Source of the DNA: Burkholderia sp. WSM2232
GTDB taxonomy: Bacteria > Pseudomonadota > Gammaproteobacteria > Burkholderiales > Burkholderiaceae
Reading direction: 5' to 3'
Length of the DNA: 64,000 nt
NCBI RefSeq assembly: GCF_000472545.1
Contig: NZ_AWZV01000005.1
Span: 124,001 to 188,000 of the forward strand
The notes under the pieces were generated by a model. It did no database searches. It worked only from the letters and a program-made list of their open reading frames with translations, and was not told where the DNA came from. The translations under genes and the position numbers were made by a program. This document shows, piece after piece, positions 18,501 through 26,040 of this stretch (its first letter is position 1; every line of letters begins with the position of its first letter).

Positions 18501-19237
18501 GTGCGAGGCCCGGCCGCCGAAAGCCGTTGGGCGAGCTTCATTGCGGCGCCCACGAAGGTGCCGTAATCGACCACACCGTGCTCGTCGTGCAGTGCGATTG
18601 CATCGGGTGTGGCGCGCGCCGTGCGCGACACCATCTCCGGCAGCGACTGCTCCAGTTCGAAGTATTGCTCTGTACGGTTGCTGGCGTGCCAGCCCGCCAT
18701 TGCCTCGAGATCGAGCGGGCGCTCGCCGGGACGATCCGTTGCGGGCGGACATGCGCTTTCGTCGAGTATGCCGCGGCCGAGCATGCTCACGATCTCATCG
18801 AAAAGCTCTCGCGCGGCGACTTCGATTTCAGCGACCATGTCGGCCCCGCATGGGGAGGGCGCCAGTTCGATGGTACGCCTCGCGACTTGCCGCGCCGCGC
18901 CCGCGCCATCCGGCGAACGCCATTCGACCGACACGGTCGCCGGCGGAAAGCTTGCGGCGCTGACCCGCAGTTCGAGCACGCGAGCGGTGTTGAATAGCGC
19001 CTCGCCGGCCGGATCGGTGCCGCCGCTGCGCACCAGCCAGTCGGGCGCGAGCAGCGCCTGTGGGCGGCCTGCGTGGTCTGCCGCCGGCACCGCGACGCCC
19101 AGCGCCGCGGCGCTTTCGTGCAACGGTCCTGGCTGCGTATCGGCAATCACGACGGTGTGGCCGATTTCATGCAGCGCTTCGAGCAGGCTCGCGCCGAGCC
19201 GATGATTGCCGCTGACGGCAAAAGTAAGGGTTCTCAT
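15524..19237 (-). CDS. Single-module NRPS with terminal reductase, A-T-R (MgoA/PvfC/HamD-like)
   Basis: 1237 residues, no condensation domain. Residues 1 to ~195 form an unassigned Rossmann-like leader beginning RTLTFAVSGNHRLGASLLEAL, loosely like a degenerate formyltransferase. The adenylation domain follows: FTSGSTGVPKGVMLTH, FDVSLLDIF, FGPAECTVLV, YRTGDIV, GRRDAQVKIRGFRVELGE, PSTGNGKIDR. The carrier-protein serine is in DSFFDLGGHSLL. The C-terminal thioester reductase has VLLTGANGFLGSF for NADPH and NGYNVTKW with the catalytic Tyr and Lys. The enzyme should activate an amino acid and release it reductively as an aldehyde or alcohol. An Ala-Thr hexanucleotide repeat lies in the linker near 18465-18490. 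It starts 9 bases after the AurF-like gene stop, so it is the same operon. Confidence 0.9.
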   Translation of the reverse strand: MRTLTFAVSGNHRLGASLLEALHEIGHTVVIADTQPGPLHESAAALGVAVPAADHAGRPQALLAPDWLVRSGGTDPAGEALFNTARVLELRVSAASFPPATVSVEWRSPDGAGAARQVARRTIELAPSPCGADMVAEIEVAARELFDEIVSMLGRGILDESACPPATDRPGERPLDLEAMAGWHASNRTEQYFELEQSLPEMVSRTARATPDAIALHDEHGVVDYGTFVGAAMKLAQRLSAAGPRTVGAATATATATADVAGDEPAPRVIAVRLRKSSLLYVAMLGAIGSGAAYLPLDPSFPLERVRLILEQSRADCLITDDAFDDDVLAGLPIDVVRLTQLDAAGIDIHATAWPVEADQERARRCAITIFTSGSTGVPKGVMLTHRNLVHFCHWYRDYIELNAASRVLQFCTVAFDVSLLDIFPTFLAGATLVIPTEEQRHALDDLSHLIAQQRLTHAFLPPALLAVMPSADWPELKHLLTGGDVCFPETIARFSAKHQFHNIFGPAECTVLVTIARLGASDNNRMIGRPIANVRCHVLDESGRPVRTGEAGELCVAGAGVANGYLRRPDLTRERFVPNPYAGLEMDPAANAANAANAWPHAHDEKLYRTGDIVQWDNQGALHFIGRRDAQVKIRGFRVELGEVENAALATQLYSQCACVVDDRKRIRIFVSKPRDQHSSADALRAALAEKLPDYMLPHEAIVLDALPSTGNGKIDRGALARIPSQRAAAAARDGEPANATERQLRQLWAALLDLDEAEISRHDSFFDLGGHSLLVSKLMLAVKRQMAGNAPLARFMEKPTIEALASLLTDRDRKKGDRVPSRVFADMRLPDEIRPLEGLRPDPLRVQNVLLTGANGFLGSFIANELIAHTDATVWCLVRANGADEGRARLDAAFSANGLSALAGHPRVKVVTGDLAEDRLGLSKAVWEQLAGQIDAIYHNGAHVNHVYDYPFLYRANVASTLELLRLACERRNKSLHFVSTLSAASAVDSHGKVIEEGPSLDAPAFVNNGYNVTKWVSEHLVWEAAQRGVDATILRPGNITGVAHSGFCLPDRNRVLLLVKGSLQLGFAPAGDTAFDFTPVDFLARAIVLCSLDPQREQRVFHFQNPQPLTWEGYLGALSRLGYPLTLEDPAVWRERLMSIDESNALFDVVAFYLDDSQEDIGDMARIEHSMTAATLDRLGLPYPEKNAALLNAHFGYLVTSGFLHAPPSTARPAATVRTVRDARNASNDAPQSA
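18465..18490. repeat. In-frame GCCGTC hexanucleotide tract inside the NRPS gene
   Basis: At least four tandem copies of GCCGTC (18465-18488) encode an alternating Ala-Thr run between core segments of the adenylation domain. Six-base units keep the frame, so copy changes would alter linker length rather than switch the gene off. Confidence 0.75.
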
Positions 19238-19246
19238 GCCCGCTCC

Positions 19247-20179
19247 TCACAGGTACGCGGCAATCGCCGCGCGCGTGGGTTCGTGTTCCAGCAAGCCCGC
19301 CATCTTCAGGAACTTGCGGATGTTGACGATCATTGGATGCCTGGCCGTAATCGGATAAGCCCCTACCATGTCGCTCGCGATCTGCGCCCGGCTCGCGGCA
19401 GGCAGATCCAGCGAGTCGATCAGACGGCGGTCGAATTCGAGTTGCAGTTCGTTGGTCAGGTACTCCTTGAGGAAGTACGGCAGACCGATGCCGAGCGCGA
19501 CCCGCGCGTTCTCGTCGATCTGCGACCAGTAAAGTTTTACCAGGTTGATCCAGAAGACCGAGTGACGGCCTTCGTCGGCGAGATGGTCGGCCATCACACC
19601 CTTCACGGAGCGCTTCAGGGTGGCGTCGCGCGAAAACGCGGCGACTTCGGCGGTTACTGTGTTCTCCGAAATAGCGACCGCGAGCAGTTCCATGCCCGCG
19701 GCGTATTCGGCCGGCACATACGCAATCGCGCGGGGTATGGCCCGCGACAGTTCGATCTCCTTGTTCTGCTGGATCGGTGCGATGCCGGTGTTGCGCTCCA
19801 CCTGGTCGAGATAATCCATCGCGACGTAGGCATGGTAGTGCTCGTCGATCACCACCGACATCGCGTCGCTCCTGCAGGCAAACGGAAACTCGAAGGGAAA
19901 GCGCGCCTTCGCGATCGCGAGCGCCGTGCGGTTGACGATCTCGGTCTCGAAGATGATCACGTCATTGATGTACTTGTAGAAGCTCTGCAGCAGGATGAAA
20001 TCCTGTACCTGCGAACCGGCATCGACGATCGTGGGGTGCGCGTAGAGCGGCTGGCGCTCCACCGGGTAGTAACTGAGTGCGTCGTCTTCGACGATGCGCC
20101 GGGGGCGCGAGCGGATGGTCGCGCGCTGCTCCCATTGATCCGCGTGACTGACATAACTCTGGAGTGACATCATGGCCAT
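19247..20179 (-). CDS. AurF-type diiron N-oxygenase (MgoC/PvfB/HamC-like)
   Basis: Ferritin-like diiron enzyme of 310 residues expected to oxidise an amine nitrogen. The AurF metal ligands can all be placed by spacing: Glu78 (FETE), Glu113 and His116 (DEHYH), Glu172 (SENT), His199 (ADH), Glu203 and His206 (DEGRH). These match Glu101, Glu136, His139, Glu196, His223, Glu227 and His230 of AurF. In mangotoxin-regulating (mgo), pvf and fragin (ham) clusters the corresponding enzyme takes part in forming the N-N(O) diazeniumdiolate. It sits between the DUF3050 gene (88 bases upstream) and the NRPS. Which amine it oxidises is inferred, not shown. Confidence 0.9.
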   Translation of the reverse strand: MAMMSLQSYVSHADQWEQRATIRSRPRRIVEDDALSYYPVERQPLYAHPTIVDAGSQVQDFILLQSFYKYINDVIIFETEIVNRTALAIAKARFPFEFPFACRSDAMSVVIDEHYHAYVAMDYLDQVERNTGIAPIQQNKEIELSRAIPRAIAYVPAEYAAGMELLAVAISENTVTAEVAAFSRDATLKRSVKGVMADHLADEGRHSVFWINLVKLYWSQIDENARVALGIGLPYFLKEYLTNELQLEFDRRLIDSLDLPAASRAQIASDMVGAYPITARHPMIVNIRKFLKMAGLLEHEPTRAAIAAYL

Positions 20180-20267
20180 TGCCTCAGGAGAGTATTGGAA
20201 CCGGAAGGACGCGGGCGCCGGCAGTCGTGCCGCTGCCTTGGGCGCCTGCGCCTGACCCGCAGAGAAG

Positions 20268-21059
20268 TCAGGCCGCGACGGCGTCTTTCTGCGCGATCAG
20301 ATGCGCGTGCAGGCCGTCCCACAGGCGAAGCCGCTCGTCGATCGCGGCTATGCCGGCCTCGAGCGCTTCGCGCAGCTTGCGCTCGTCCCCGTCGGCTGCC
20401 TCGGCGATCATCGCGCGCGCAGCCGGACCATGTTCGCCGGAGTCCACTTCGATGTGACGGTCCAGGTAATAGGTGAGCAACGGCACACTGGTGCGATCGA
20501 TCTTCCAGTCGGCCAGCAGCGTGCGGAACATGTCGGGTATCGCGTTCTCGCGACCGTAGAAGAAGTTGCCGAGCACCTGATGTGTCGCTCCTTCGTAGCA
20601 CGTCGCGAAGGTCGAAGTGACGAAACGGATCACCGGCGCGGGCGCCTGCACCGCGCTCAATGCGGCCTGCACACTGGCGCCTTTGCGCAGCAGCGCCACC
20701 ATACGGTCAATGCGTTCGGTGGACGCGCCGACATCGCGCATTGCGTGCAGATACAGATCGAAGTGACTCATGTGGCCCTTCGGCGTCTCGTCGCATTCCT
20801 CGCCAAGCACGATCTCGTTGATGAGCCGTGCGGCGTTCGCGTTGCGGGGCGCGAGCCAGGGCAACGTGATGGTGGTGAGATCGGCTTGCAACCGCTTGAC
20901 GAGCGACATGAAATCCCACACAGCGAACACGTGCCATTCCATGAACGTGCGCAGCCCCTGGCGGGTTTCAATTGAATGGAAGATGGGATGGTGGGCGAGC
21001 GCCGCATGTTGTTTTTCGAGTTGCGCTTCGAGGGTTTCAATGCTGTTCACGATAGTCAT
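20268..21059 (-). CDS. DUF3050 heme-oxygenase-like diiron oxidase (MgoB/PvfA-like), first gene of operon
   Basis: 263 residues in the heme-oxygenase-like helical fold family DUF3050. Metal-ligand candidates are clustered: Glu41 and His43 (FMEWHVF), Glu82 and Glu87 (NEIVLGEE), His96/His99 (GHMSHF), Glu156 and His160 (YEGATH), His202-Glu204-Asp206 and Glu209-His210 ([11 protein letters not shown]). HDO-type enzymes of this fold bind two irons and oxidise nitrogen or carbon substrates. In mgo and pvf operons the equivalent gene is first, before the AurF-like gene, and is required for the signal. The ATG at 21059 has GAGG directly adjacent, which is a poor ribosome site, but no better start exists. 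Confidence 0.86.
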   Translation of the reverse strand: MTIVNSIETLEAQLEKQHAALAHHPIFHSIETRQGLRTFMEWHVFAVWDFMSLVKRLQADLTTITLPWLAPRNANAARLINEIVLGEECDETPKGHMSHFDLYLHAMRDVGASTERIDRMVALLRKGASVQAALSAVQAPAPVIRFVTSTFATCYEGATHQVLGNFFYGRENAIPDMFRTLLADWKIDRTSVPLLTYYLDRHIEVDSGEHGPAARAMIAEAADGDERKLREALEAGIAAIDERLRLWDGLHAHLIAQKDAVAA

Positions 21060-21918
21060 CCTCGTATGTCTCTCAGGTATCGGATAAAGGGAAATACGAC
21101 CGCGGAGGCCAACCGTTGTCGCGAACCTATTAAGGCAAATTCGGTGCCAGTTAATCAGGCACGGTTGAACAAGGCTTTCCTTTAAATGGCTGGGTATTTA
21201 AATCGACAGTTGTTATTCCAGGTGTAGATACTGTTAAACACGTGTCGCCTAATCGTATGAATATTGCGTTTAAAATGGAGCACGGCATTTAACGCGATCG
21301 GCTGAACTTGAAAATGAGGATAATCCCGGCGGCGAGGGCGCATCGCGGGCTGCGGGTGCTGAGCTTTGCCAGTCAGGCCTGGGGCGCGGTGCGCCATCTA
21401 TGCAGTCAGTTTCTTATTCATAGTGCATCATTTATCGAGCAACCAGCATTGATTTGCGACATACAGTGAGCGGGGGGGAGATTGTCTTTCAGGTGACTTA
21501 TGAAGAGGCCGAAATATAATCGATGGCGTTTTGATTATGCAGGCTGCATCGTCGCCGGTTGTTTGCGCAGCGCAAATAAATAAACCGACCGGAAGGTCAT
21601 GCGTGGTCCGATTATCTGCCGGTGGCGCCATTATCTGCACTGAGCGCAAGCGGCATAAAAAGGTGACGGCTAAACCAGAAACCGGCGTTCCGATTTTGCG
21701 GATACAAACCAGGCTCGCAACTCGCCCCGCAAGCATCCACGGCAGATCGGCTAATCCGGCAGTTGCCGTTTTTGTCGCCCGCGCCGCGCAGCTGTGTCTT
21801 CGAGCATGTACAGTTAAACAGGAGATTCCATTCCCGACTCCCGGCCGTCACTATGACGGTGGCTCGGAGTAAGCGATGTCATCGCGCTCGATGACACTGA
21901 CAAACGGAGGGCATCGTT
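21060..21918. other. Non-coding, AT-rich leader of the diazeniumdiolate-type operon
   Basis: About 860 bases without a convincing gene. The part nearest the operon (21180-21300) is clearly AT-richer than the surroundings and is the likely promoter region for the minus-strand operon. A 102-codon minus frame at 21428-21736 and other short frames have no recognisable content and unconvincing starts. I looked for a CTG-N10-CAG lux-type box and did not find one. Confidence 0.5.
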
Positions 21919-22347
21919 GTGGCTGATCCATACAACCTTCAACGTTTCGTGGACGCGCAGGAGCCGGTCTATGCGCGCGTGGTCGATGAACTGCGCGCAG
22001 GCGAGAAGCGCAGCCACTGGATGTGGTTCATTTTTCCGCAGATAGAGGGGATAGGGCGCACCCCGACCGCACAACTCTACGCGATCACCGGGCTCGATGA
22101 GGCGCGCGACTACCTCGCACATCCGCTGCTCGGAGCACGTCTGCGCGAGTGCACGGCGCTCGTCAACGGCATCGAGAGCAAGACGCTCGACGAGATATTC
22201 GGCTATCCGGACAACCTGAAGTTCTGTTCATCGATGACGCTGTTTGCGCGCGCGGCGCAAGACAATGAGCTGTTCCAGACGGCACTTCGCAAGTACTGCG
22301 ACGACGAACCGGATCCGCTGACCGTAGCGAGGCTGCCACGCGACTGA
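21919..22347 (+). CDS. DUF1810 family protein
   Basis: 142 residues with a GTG start preceded by ACGGAGG. Hallmarks of the family are the opening DPYNLQRFVDAQEPVYARVVDELRAGEKRSHWMWFIFPQ and the later REYL-like ARDYLAHPLLGARL and DNLKFCSSMTLF. DUF1810 proteins are small, soluble, widely spread and sometimes fused to or found with macro-domain or calpastatin-like genes; function is unknown. The size is normal for the family. No operon partner is apparent. Confidence 0.88.
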   Translation: MADPYNLQRFVDAQEPVYARVVDELRAGEKRSHWMWFIFPQIEGIGRTPTAQLYAITGLDEARDYLAHPLLGARLRECTALVNGIESKTLDEIFGYPDNLKFCSSMTLFARAAQDNELFQTALRKYCDDEPDPLTVARLPRD

Positions 22348-22556
22348 TCTGCGATGTAAGCGGGCGGTGCCGGCAGGTTGGATGCCGGGCGCCGCTGAGC
22401 AGATAAAGATGCTGCATGGCGGTAAAGGACCCGCGTCGTCAACCACGAGCGAGGCGGGTAAAAGGCAAGAGGCGCCAGTGAATAAGGCCGATTCCGACAG
22501 TGAATGCGTCGGACCGGCTGGTTTCTGCAATCCGTATTTCGGCAGTTGAGGGCATC

Positions 22557-23540
22557 TCAGGCCGCAGATTGCGAAGGGGCTGCGCTCCCTGAACCGGAAC
22601 GGGCGCGCCACTTCGCTGGCGTCATCCCTACCTGCCGTTTGAACACGCGCTGAAACGCGGCTTCCGACTGGTATCCCACCGCTTCGCCGATCTCGGCGAC
22701 AGACATGGTTGTTTGCGCCAGTTTGCGCCCAGCGAGCGCCATGCGAATTTCGGTGAGCACGTCGCTCGCCGAGCGGCTGATTGCTTCTTCGAAGTGGCGT
22801 GCAAACGTGGCACGCGACATATGACAGAGCTCGGCCAGTTGAGGAAGCGTCCATGGCTTCGCGGGTTCGTCGAACATAGCCGCGAGAGCCGGCTGTAGCC
22901 TCTGACGCTGTGCAAGCGCCAGCAGGCCGCGCGGCGCCTGGTCGGTATCGGAGGCGCAACGCAGGGTCAACGCAAACAGGGCGCCCGACAACTGGTTCAC
23001 CACCGTCGCGCTGCCCGGGCGTTGCTCGAACGCTTCCTCGCGCATCAATTCAATGACCCGCGCAAGCCTGGTTGCTGCAAACGCGGCGTCGCGCGCTTCT
23101 GCGTCGCCCTCGCTCACGCTGCTCACCAGCAAACGTCCCGGCAGATGGTCGCGCATCAACTGCTGCGGCACCGCCGGCAGCACGAAGCGGCCGCACAGCA
23201 CATCGGCGCCACCACGTGCACTGCCGTTCGTGACAACGGTCAAGCCGTTCTCGTGCCGCTCGCGCGCGGGGCGGGGTGCAGTGCCGCTGCCGTCATGCAA
23301 GCTGTGCGCGCTGCCGGAAGGAAACAGCACGATATCGCCGGCCTTCATGCGAAGCGCCGGTTCGGCTTTCCCTCCCGCGTCGCTTTCCACCACGGCTTCG
23401 CCGCGCAACAGCACGTGATAGGGAAATTCCCACTCATTCGACTCAGGATGGTCGATGCGCCACGGCGAGCCGAAGTTGCACCGCACATCCAGCCGTCCAG
23501 TAACCGGCATCAGCGAGAGCAGTCGGTCCAGCAGTTCCAT
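22557..23540 (-). CDS. AraC-family regulator with cupin_6 sensor domain
   Basis: 327 residues from the ATG at 23540, chosen because the family starts with a sequence like ELLDRLLSLMPVTGRLDVRC. The N-terminal cupin continues to a metal-pocket-like FPSGSAHSLHDGSG; the C-terminal AraC domain has MSRATFARHFEEAISRSA and EIGEAVGYQSEAAFQRVFKRQ. It is divergent from the AhpD-like and reductase genes (131 bases apart), and regulators of this subfamily often sit beside redox or short-chain dehydrogenase genes they control. Effector unknown. Confidence 0.88.
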   Translation of the reverse strand: MELLDRLLSLMPVTGRLDVRCNFGSPWRIDHPESNEWEFPYHVLLRGEAVVESDAGGKAEPALRMKAGDIVLFPSGSAHSLHDGSGTAPRPARERHENGLTVVTNGSARGGADVLCGRFVLPAVPQQLMRDHLPGRLLVSSVSEGDAEARDAAFAATRLARVIELMREEAFEQRPGSATVVNQLSGALFALTLRCASDTDQAPRGLLALAQRQRLQPALAAMFDEPAKPWTLPQLAELCHMSRATFARHFEEAISRSASDVLTEIRMALAGRKLAQTTMSVAEIGEAVGYQSEAAFQRVFKRQVGMTPAKWRARSGSGSAAPSQSAA

Positions 23541-23671
23541 ATGAGACGTTTGAGCATGAAGTTGCGGAAGTATGGCATTAAATAACTCGTCGCGTATCCC
23601 TACACTGACTCCCATGCCATACGACATGGCTAAGCGGTTCAACCACCACAACCTGAAGGAAGGAGTCAATC

Positions 23672-24208
23672 ATGTCCCGTCTGACCACCATTCGCCCTGA
23701 AGAAGCAACTGGCGCGGCAGCTGAAGTGTTCGCGAAGATAAAGAAGGCTGTCGGCAAGGTTCCCAATGCGTACGCTACCGTCGGCACGCACAGCCCCGAA
23801 GCGCTTAGCGCTGCGCTCGCGTTCGACGCAGCAGTGTCCGCCAGTACGCTCAGCAAGGCAGATATCGAAGCCATCAAACTGGCTGTCAGCGAACACGTCG
23901 GCTGTGACTATTGTGTCGCCGCTCATACGTTGATGGGCAAGCTGGCCGGACTGTCGAGCGATGACATGAAGCAGGTGCGTGCTGGCGTTGCGACTGGCGA
24001 CGCGAGGCGCGACGCGCTGGTGACGTATGTGCTTACGCTGGTCGGCACGCGTGGCACGGTGCCCGAGGCGGCTGTCGATGCGGTGCGGGCGGCTGGTTAC
24101 ACGGAACGCCAGATCATCGAAATCAACCTTGCCATCGCGTCGATCACGTTCACCAATCTCGTGAATCGCGTGAACGACACGACGCTCGACTTTCCGGCAG
24201 TCAAGTAA
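23672..24208 (+). CDS. AhpD-like/carboxymuconolactone decarboxylase family protein
   Basis: 178-residue helical protein. The redox motif ExxxCxxCxxxH is present as EHVGCDYCVAAH (near residue 70), the thiol pair used by AhpD to reduce peroxides with help of lipoylated proteins. The length is close to AhpD (about 175). GAAGGAG precedes the ATG. The next gene, 41 bases on, is a dihydrolipoyl-dehydrogenase-like flavoprotein, the type of enzyme that recycles AhpD in mycobacteria, so the two form a plausible redox couple. An enzymatic decarboxylase role is unlikely because of the CxxC motif. Confidence 0.88.
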   Translation: MSRLTTIRPEEATGAAAEVFAKIKKAVGKVPNAYATVGTHSPEALSAALAFDAAVSASTLSKADIEAIKLAVSEHVGCDYCVAAHTLMGKLAGLSSDDMKQVRAGVATGDARRDALVTYVLTLVGTRGTVPEAAVDAVRAAGYTERQIIEINLAIASITFTNLVNRVNDTTLDFPAVK

Positions 24209-24249
24209 CCCACAGCTCCAGCACCCAGTCCTCGACAGGAGAGATTGTC

Positions 24250-25644
24250 ATGCGCACCATTCGTACAGACGTCGCCGTTATCGGCGCAGGGACGGCGGGG
24301 CTGTCGGCTTACCGCAGCGCGAAAGCCGAAGGCCGCACGGCTGTGATCATCGAAGGCGGTGAATACGGCACGACGTGTGCGCGAGTGGGGTGCATGCCGT
24401 CGAAGCTGCTGATCGCGGCGGCCGAAGCCGCACATGACGCGAGCCGCGCCGGCGCGTTCGGCGTTCGTGTCGAGGGGGTGCGCGTGGACGGCCAGGCCGT
24501 CATGGATCGGGTGCGCAGCGAGCGCGACCGCTTCGTCGGGTTCGTCGTGGAGGGCGTCCACGCGTTGCCCGAAGCGGACCGGCTGGTTGGCCATGTGCGC
24601 TTCATCGACGACCGGCTGCTGCAGGTGGGCAGCGATACGCTTGTGCGGGCGGCGAGCGTGGTGATTGCGACCGGCTCCGCGCCGGTCATTCCCGATGTGC
24701 TTCGTGGCGTGGGCGAGCGCGTGATCGTGAACGACGACGTATTTGCCTGGCAGACGCTGCCGCGCAGCGTAGCAGTGGTGGGCCCGGGCGTGATCGGATT
24801 GGAGCTTGGTCAGGCGCTCGCCCGCCTTGGCGTTGAGGTGAGCGTGTTTGGCGCCCGCGGCAGAGTGGGACCGCTGACAGACCCCGTGATTGTGGAGCAG
24901 GCGCGCTCGACCTTTGCGCAAGAGTTTCACTTCGAGCCACGAGGTACGCTCGAGGCGGCGACCGCAGTGGAGGGGGGCGTGCAGATTCGCTATGCGCGCG
25001 CGGACGGCAGCTACGTTGAGCGCACCTATGAGTATGTTCTGGCGGCGGCCGGACGACGGCCGAACGTTGCGGATCTCGGCCTCGAAAACACATCGCTCGC
25101 ACTGGATAGTCAGGGCGTGCCGCACTTCGACCGCGACACGCTGCAAGCGGGCGCGCACCCGGTCTTCATTGCCGGCGACGCGAACGGCATTCTGCCGCTC
25201 TTGCACGAGGCCGCCGACGAAGGCCGGGCCGCCGGCCGAAATGCCGCGCTGTATCCGGATGTCGTGCCGCTGGTGAGGCGCGCGCCGCTTGCGATCGTTT
25301 TCTCGGCCCCTCAGATTGCCATGGTCGGGGTCCGGTACCGGGACCTCGCGCCGGGTAGTTTTGTTGCAGGCGAAGTGAGCTTCGAAGACCAGGGGCGCAG
25401 CCGCGTGATGCTGAAGAACCGCGGATTGGCAAGAGTGTACGTCGAGCGGGCTACACGGCGCTTCGTGGGAGCGGAATGGTTTGGCCCGGCCGCGGAGCAC
25501 ATTGGTCATCTGCTCGCGTGGAGCTTGCAGATGCGGGTCACGGTCGACGATATGCTCGGGATGCCGTTCTACCACCCGGTAGTGGAAGAAGGTTTGAGAA
25601 CGGCGTTGCGCGATGCGGTAGCGAAGCTGCAAGCTGGGGGGTAG
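24250..25644 (+). CDS. Dihydrolipoyl-dehydrogenase-like pyridine nucleotide-disulfide oxidoreductase
   Basis: 464-residue class I flavoprotein disulfide reductase. FAD site VAVIGAGTAGLSAYRSA; redox disulfide TTCARVGCMPSK; NAD(P) site VAVVGPGVIGLELGQAL; second FAD site VFIAGDANG; dimer-interface His-Glu in FYHPVVEE. All catalytic parts are intact. It follows the AhpD-like gene in one operon under the likely control of the divergent AraC-type regulator. The spacing of the CxxxxC and the C-terminal HPxxEE place it with lipoamide dehydrogenases or their paralogues; no 2-oxoacid dehydrogenase genes are nearby, so a dedicated antioxidant or thiol role is more likely. Confidence 0.9.
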   Translation: MRTIRTDVAVIGAGTAGLSAYRSAKAEGRTAVIIEGGEYGTTCARVGCMPSKLLIAAAEAAHDASRAGAFGVRVEGVRVDGQAVMDRVRSERDRFVGFVVEGVHALPEADRLVGHVRFIDDRLLQVGSDTLVRAASVVIATGSAPVIPDVLRGVGERVIVNDDVFAWQTLPRSVAVVGPGVIGLELGQALARLGVEVSVFGARGRVGPLTDPVIVEQARSTFAQEFHFEPRGTLEAATAVEGGVQIRYARADGSYVERTYEYVLAAAGRRPNVADLGLENTSLALDSQGVPHFDRDTLQAGAHPVFIAGDANGILPLLHEAADEGRAAGRNAALYPDVVPLVRRAPLAIVFSAPQIAMVGVRYRDLAPGSFVAGEVSFEDQGRSRVMLKNRGLARVYVERATRRFVGAEWFGPAAEHIGHLLAWSLQMRVTVDDMLGMPFYHPVVEEGLRTALRDAVAKLQAGG

Positions 25645-25662
25645 GGGGCAGGACGAGCGGGG

Positions 25663-25959
25663 TTAGGGATTGTTTGCGGGAGGTGAAGCGCGCAATTTGT
25701 CCAGGGAACATTCGGCTCGTGCCTTACTGGACGGCGCATCGGACAACTGATGGTTGCCCGGTCGCCCGCGTTTGCCTGACACCAGTCCGGCAACGCCCGC
25801 GGCCTGGTAGCGTTGCACCAGGCGCTCGACCTGCCGCACGCTCAACGCAAGGCGGTCCGCTGCCTGACCTGGCTTCAGACGCCGTTCGCAAACGGCCTGT
25901 ACAACCTTCAACCGGTCCAGCTCGGTCATCGACAGGGTGATCGTCCCGGATACGTTCAT
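25663..25959 (-). pseudogene. Truncated transposase, N-terminal helix-turn-helix part (ISNCY-like)
   Basis: About 98 codons. The first ~70 residues are a transposase helix-turn-helix: TMTELDRLKVVQAV-like start, GQAADRLALSVRQVERLVQRY and GKRGRPGNHQLSD. After this the sequence no longer resembles a transposase and the catalytic DDE domain is absent, so this is a remnant. The outer part of the element upstream (25990-26040) holds a repeated end-like motif. It marks the left border of the AT-richer island. Confidence 0.7.
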
Positions 25960-26003
25960 GGCCAGCGCTCCTTGAGGCATGCTGGCCACCAGCCTGAACC
26001 CGC

Positions 26004-26040
26004 AAACACGACATTTCAATCTGGCGCAAACACGACATCT
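26004..26040. repeat. IS-end-like direct repeat GCAAACACGACAT x2
   Basis: GCAAACACGACAT occurs twice about 22 bases apart (starting near 26006 and 26028), just upstream of the truncated transposase, where the terminal repeats of the element would be expected. This is consistent with an IS end containing two transposase-binding sites. Confidence 0.55.

Noticed and set aside
16944..18752. 602-codon minus-strand frame inside the NRPS gene
   Set aside because: Arg-rich, no motifs, and overlaps the NRPS frame that carries all A-domain motifs; shadow frame.
21428..21736. 102-codon minus-strand frame
   Set aside because: No ribosome site, no recognisable content; base composition like the surrounding non-coding DNA.
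21060..21918. LuxR-type box upstream of the diazeniumdiolate-type operon
   Set aside because: The best candidate, near 21358-21375, has CTG-N8-CAG spacing rather than the expected N10, and weak symmetry.
24097..25632. 511-codon minus frame opposite the flavoprotein reductase
   Set aside because: His/Arg-rich shadow of a gene with complete FAD, NAD and disulfide motifs.
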